The position numbers and the translations under genes are program-made. The notes beneath the pieces are model-generated. The model made no database searches. It was given only the letters and a program-made list of their open reading frames with translations, and had not been told where the DNA came from. Positions 13,801-14,058 of a stretch of DNA of 14,058 nt are shown here, piece by piece. The stretch covers positions 1 to 14,058 of the forward strand of contig JBCCSZ010000212.1 of the NCBI GenBank assembly GCA_039199225.1, written 5' to 3'. Position 1 is the first letter of the stretch; each line of letters begins with the position of its first letter. This stretch comes from JBCCSZ01 sp039199225 (lineage in GTDB: Bacteria; Bacteroidota; Bacteroidia; Chitinophagales; Saprospiraceae).

Positions 13801-13875
13801 TACGGTAGCCAACAAAGGCTAGGCCGCCATGCGGGGCAGAAGCCCCAGCACGTCGCCTAGCCGAGGCCGTTGGGC
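13801..13875 (+). other. attC-like folded recombination site
   Basis: The site reads outward to inward as follows. Inverse core AGCCAAC (13807-13813, extended GGTAGCCAAC from 13804) faces core GTTGGGC (13869-13875), which fits GTTRRRY. Perfect 8-base arms GGCTAGGC (13817-13824) and GCCTAGCC (13855-13862) form the main stem. An inner stem TGCGGGGC (13830-13837) pairs with GCCCC plus GCA (13842-13846 and 13848-13850) with A13847 bulged, and its tetraloop is AGAA. The spacers between core and stem arms are unequal (AAA against GAGGCC), and a central unpaired zone is present, as in attC sites. The length is within the attC range. The inverse core departs from strict RYYYAAC at its second base, but the cassette start departs in the complementary way. 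A structured terminator or REP-type element is the alternative. No T-run follows. Confidence 0.6.
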
Positions 13876-14008
13876 AGTCATTTCGAAGAAATTGGGAAAT
13901 CGTGAGGATTGGGACATTAAATTTGAAGTATGTACCAGAAAAAAGTCAAAAGGAGCGGCTGGCTTAGAAATATATAAAAGGAAGAGATCATACCTTTGTT
14001 GAATTAGT
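13829..14008 (+). CDS. Possible small 59-residue ORF beginning inside the attC-like site
   Basis: An open frame runs from ATG 13829 to TGA 14006-14008. The first ~16 codons come from the folded site and give an Arg/Ser/Pro-rich stretch. From about residue 17 the sequence (VISKKLGNREDWDIK, FEVCTRKKSKGAAGLEIYKR) looks more like protein. If the next cassette starts at 13870, its gene could start at ATT 13880 or TTG 13892 instead. Recognisable homology is lacking and the case is weak. Confidence 0.25.
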
Positions 14009-14058
14009 ATGTAGTTAGGGTTATGTATTTCGGGCAACAAAAAACTGATAATAGGAAT

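Larger units (their letters stand above)
12223..13869 (+). mobile_element. Integron-like gene cassette (single gene plus attC-like site)
   Basis: The element would run from the T after G12222 to G13869. Its 5' end (GTTGGCTACC) is the exact reverse complement of the inverse-core arm of its 3' folded site (GGTAGCCAAC, 13804-13813), and 12 of 13 bases match if extended to 12222-12234 and 13801-13813. This is what a circularised integron cassette predicts. It holds one gene in the forward direction that stops 5 bases before the folded site. By eye it is far more AT-rich than the recombinase gene beside it. Excision or integration has not been shown. Confidence 0.55.

Noticed and set aside
13801..13875. 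Folded site as a simple intrinsic terminator of the cassette gene
   Set aside because: No T-run follows the stem, the stem is interrupted in an attC-like way, and the inverse core matches the far cassette end exactly. A terminator role in addition is still possible.
13819..14040. 73-residue minus-strand frame after the cassette
   Set aside because: It reads backwards through the folded site and has no recognisable content. Orientation in a cassette array favours the plus strand.
1..14058. tRNA, rRNA or known riboswitch
   Set aside because: No cloverleaf, rRNA core or riboswitch consensus was recognised on reading the intergenic regions.

Overview
The window looks like a chromosomal segment of a Bacteroidota bacterium, most likely a Saprospiria/Lewinella-type marine or sludge organism. 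The evidence is a secreted protein with a C-terminal Por (type IX) sorting domain, a small membrane protein of the DUF6090 type found almost only in this phylum, weak or absent Shine-Dalgarno sequences with A-rich leaders, and a Bacteroidota-style tyrosine recombinase. The taxonomic call is an inference from protein families. I could not run a search.

Layout. (1) 1-362 is the 3' end of a gene for a protein built from tandem KNEPDIK heptads, closed by a strong hairpin. (2) 434-4745 is a co-directional set that looks like a peptide-modification (RiPP-type) locus. It encodes an ATP-grasp relative that keeps only the flanking domains, a complete ATP-grasp ligase, a 216-residue unknown protein that seems to start at a non-ATG codon, and a B12-dependent radical SAM protein of the RiPP-maturation family. 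(3) 4752-7160, convergent with the previous gene, is a secreted leucine-rich-repeat protein with a type IX sorting tail, followed by a DUF6090-like gene. (4) 8116-10712 is a two-gene minus-strand operon: a polyprenyl-phosphate glycosyltransferase (GtrB/ArnC type) and a polytopic GT-C-like membrane protein joined by a TGATG overlap. (5) 10949-14058 is an integron-like element: a Xer-type tyrosine recombinase, a short attachment region, one AT-rich cassette with a 453-residue unknown gene, and a 72-75 bp folded site resembling attC.

The strongest novel signal is in part 5. The first ten bases of the presumed cassette (GTTGGCTACC, 12222-12231) are the exact reverse complement of the inverse-core arm (GGTAGCCAAC, 13804-13813) of the folded site at the cassette's far end. 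The outer arm of that site (GTTGGGC, 13869-13875) fits the GTTRRRY core and matches the inverse core less well. This is the arrangement expected if a circular cassette inserted by integron-type recombination. The neighbouring recombinase, however, lacks the insertion typical of IntI and points the same way as the cassette.

The second signal is the pairing of an ATP-grasp ligase, a catalytically stripped ATP-grasp partner and a B12 radical SAM enzyme next to a Lys/Glu/Asp-rich repeat protein. No conventional leader peptide was found. The substrate may be the repeat protein, the 216-residue protein, or something outside the window.
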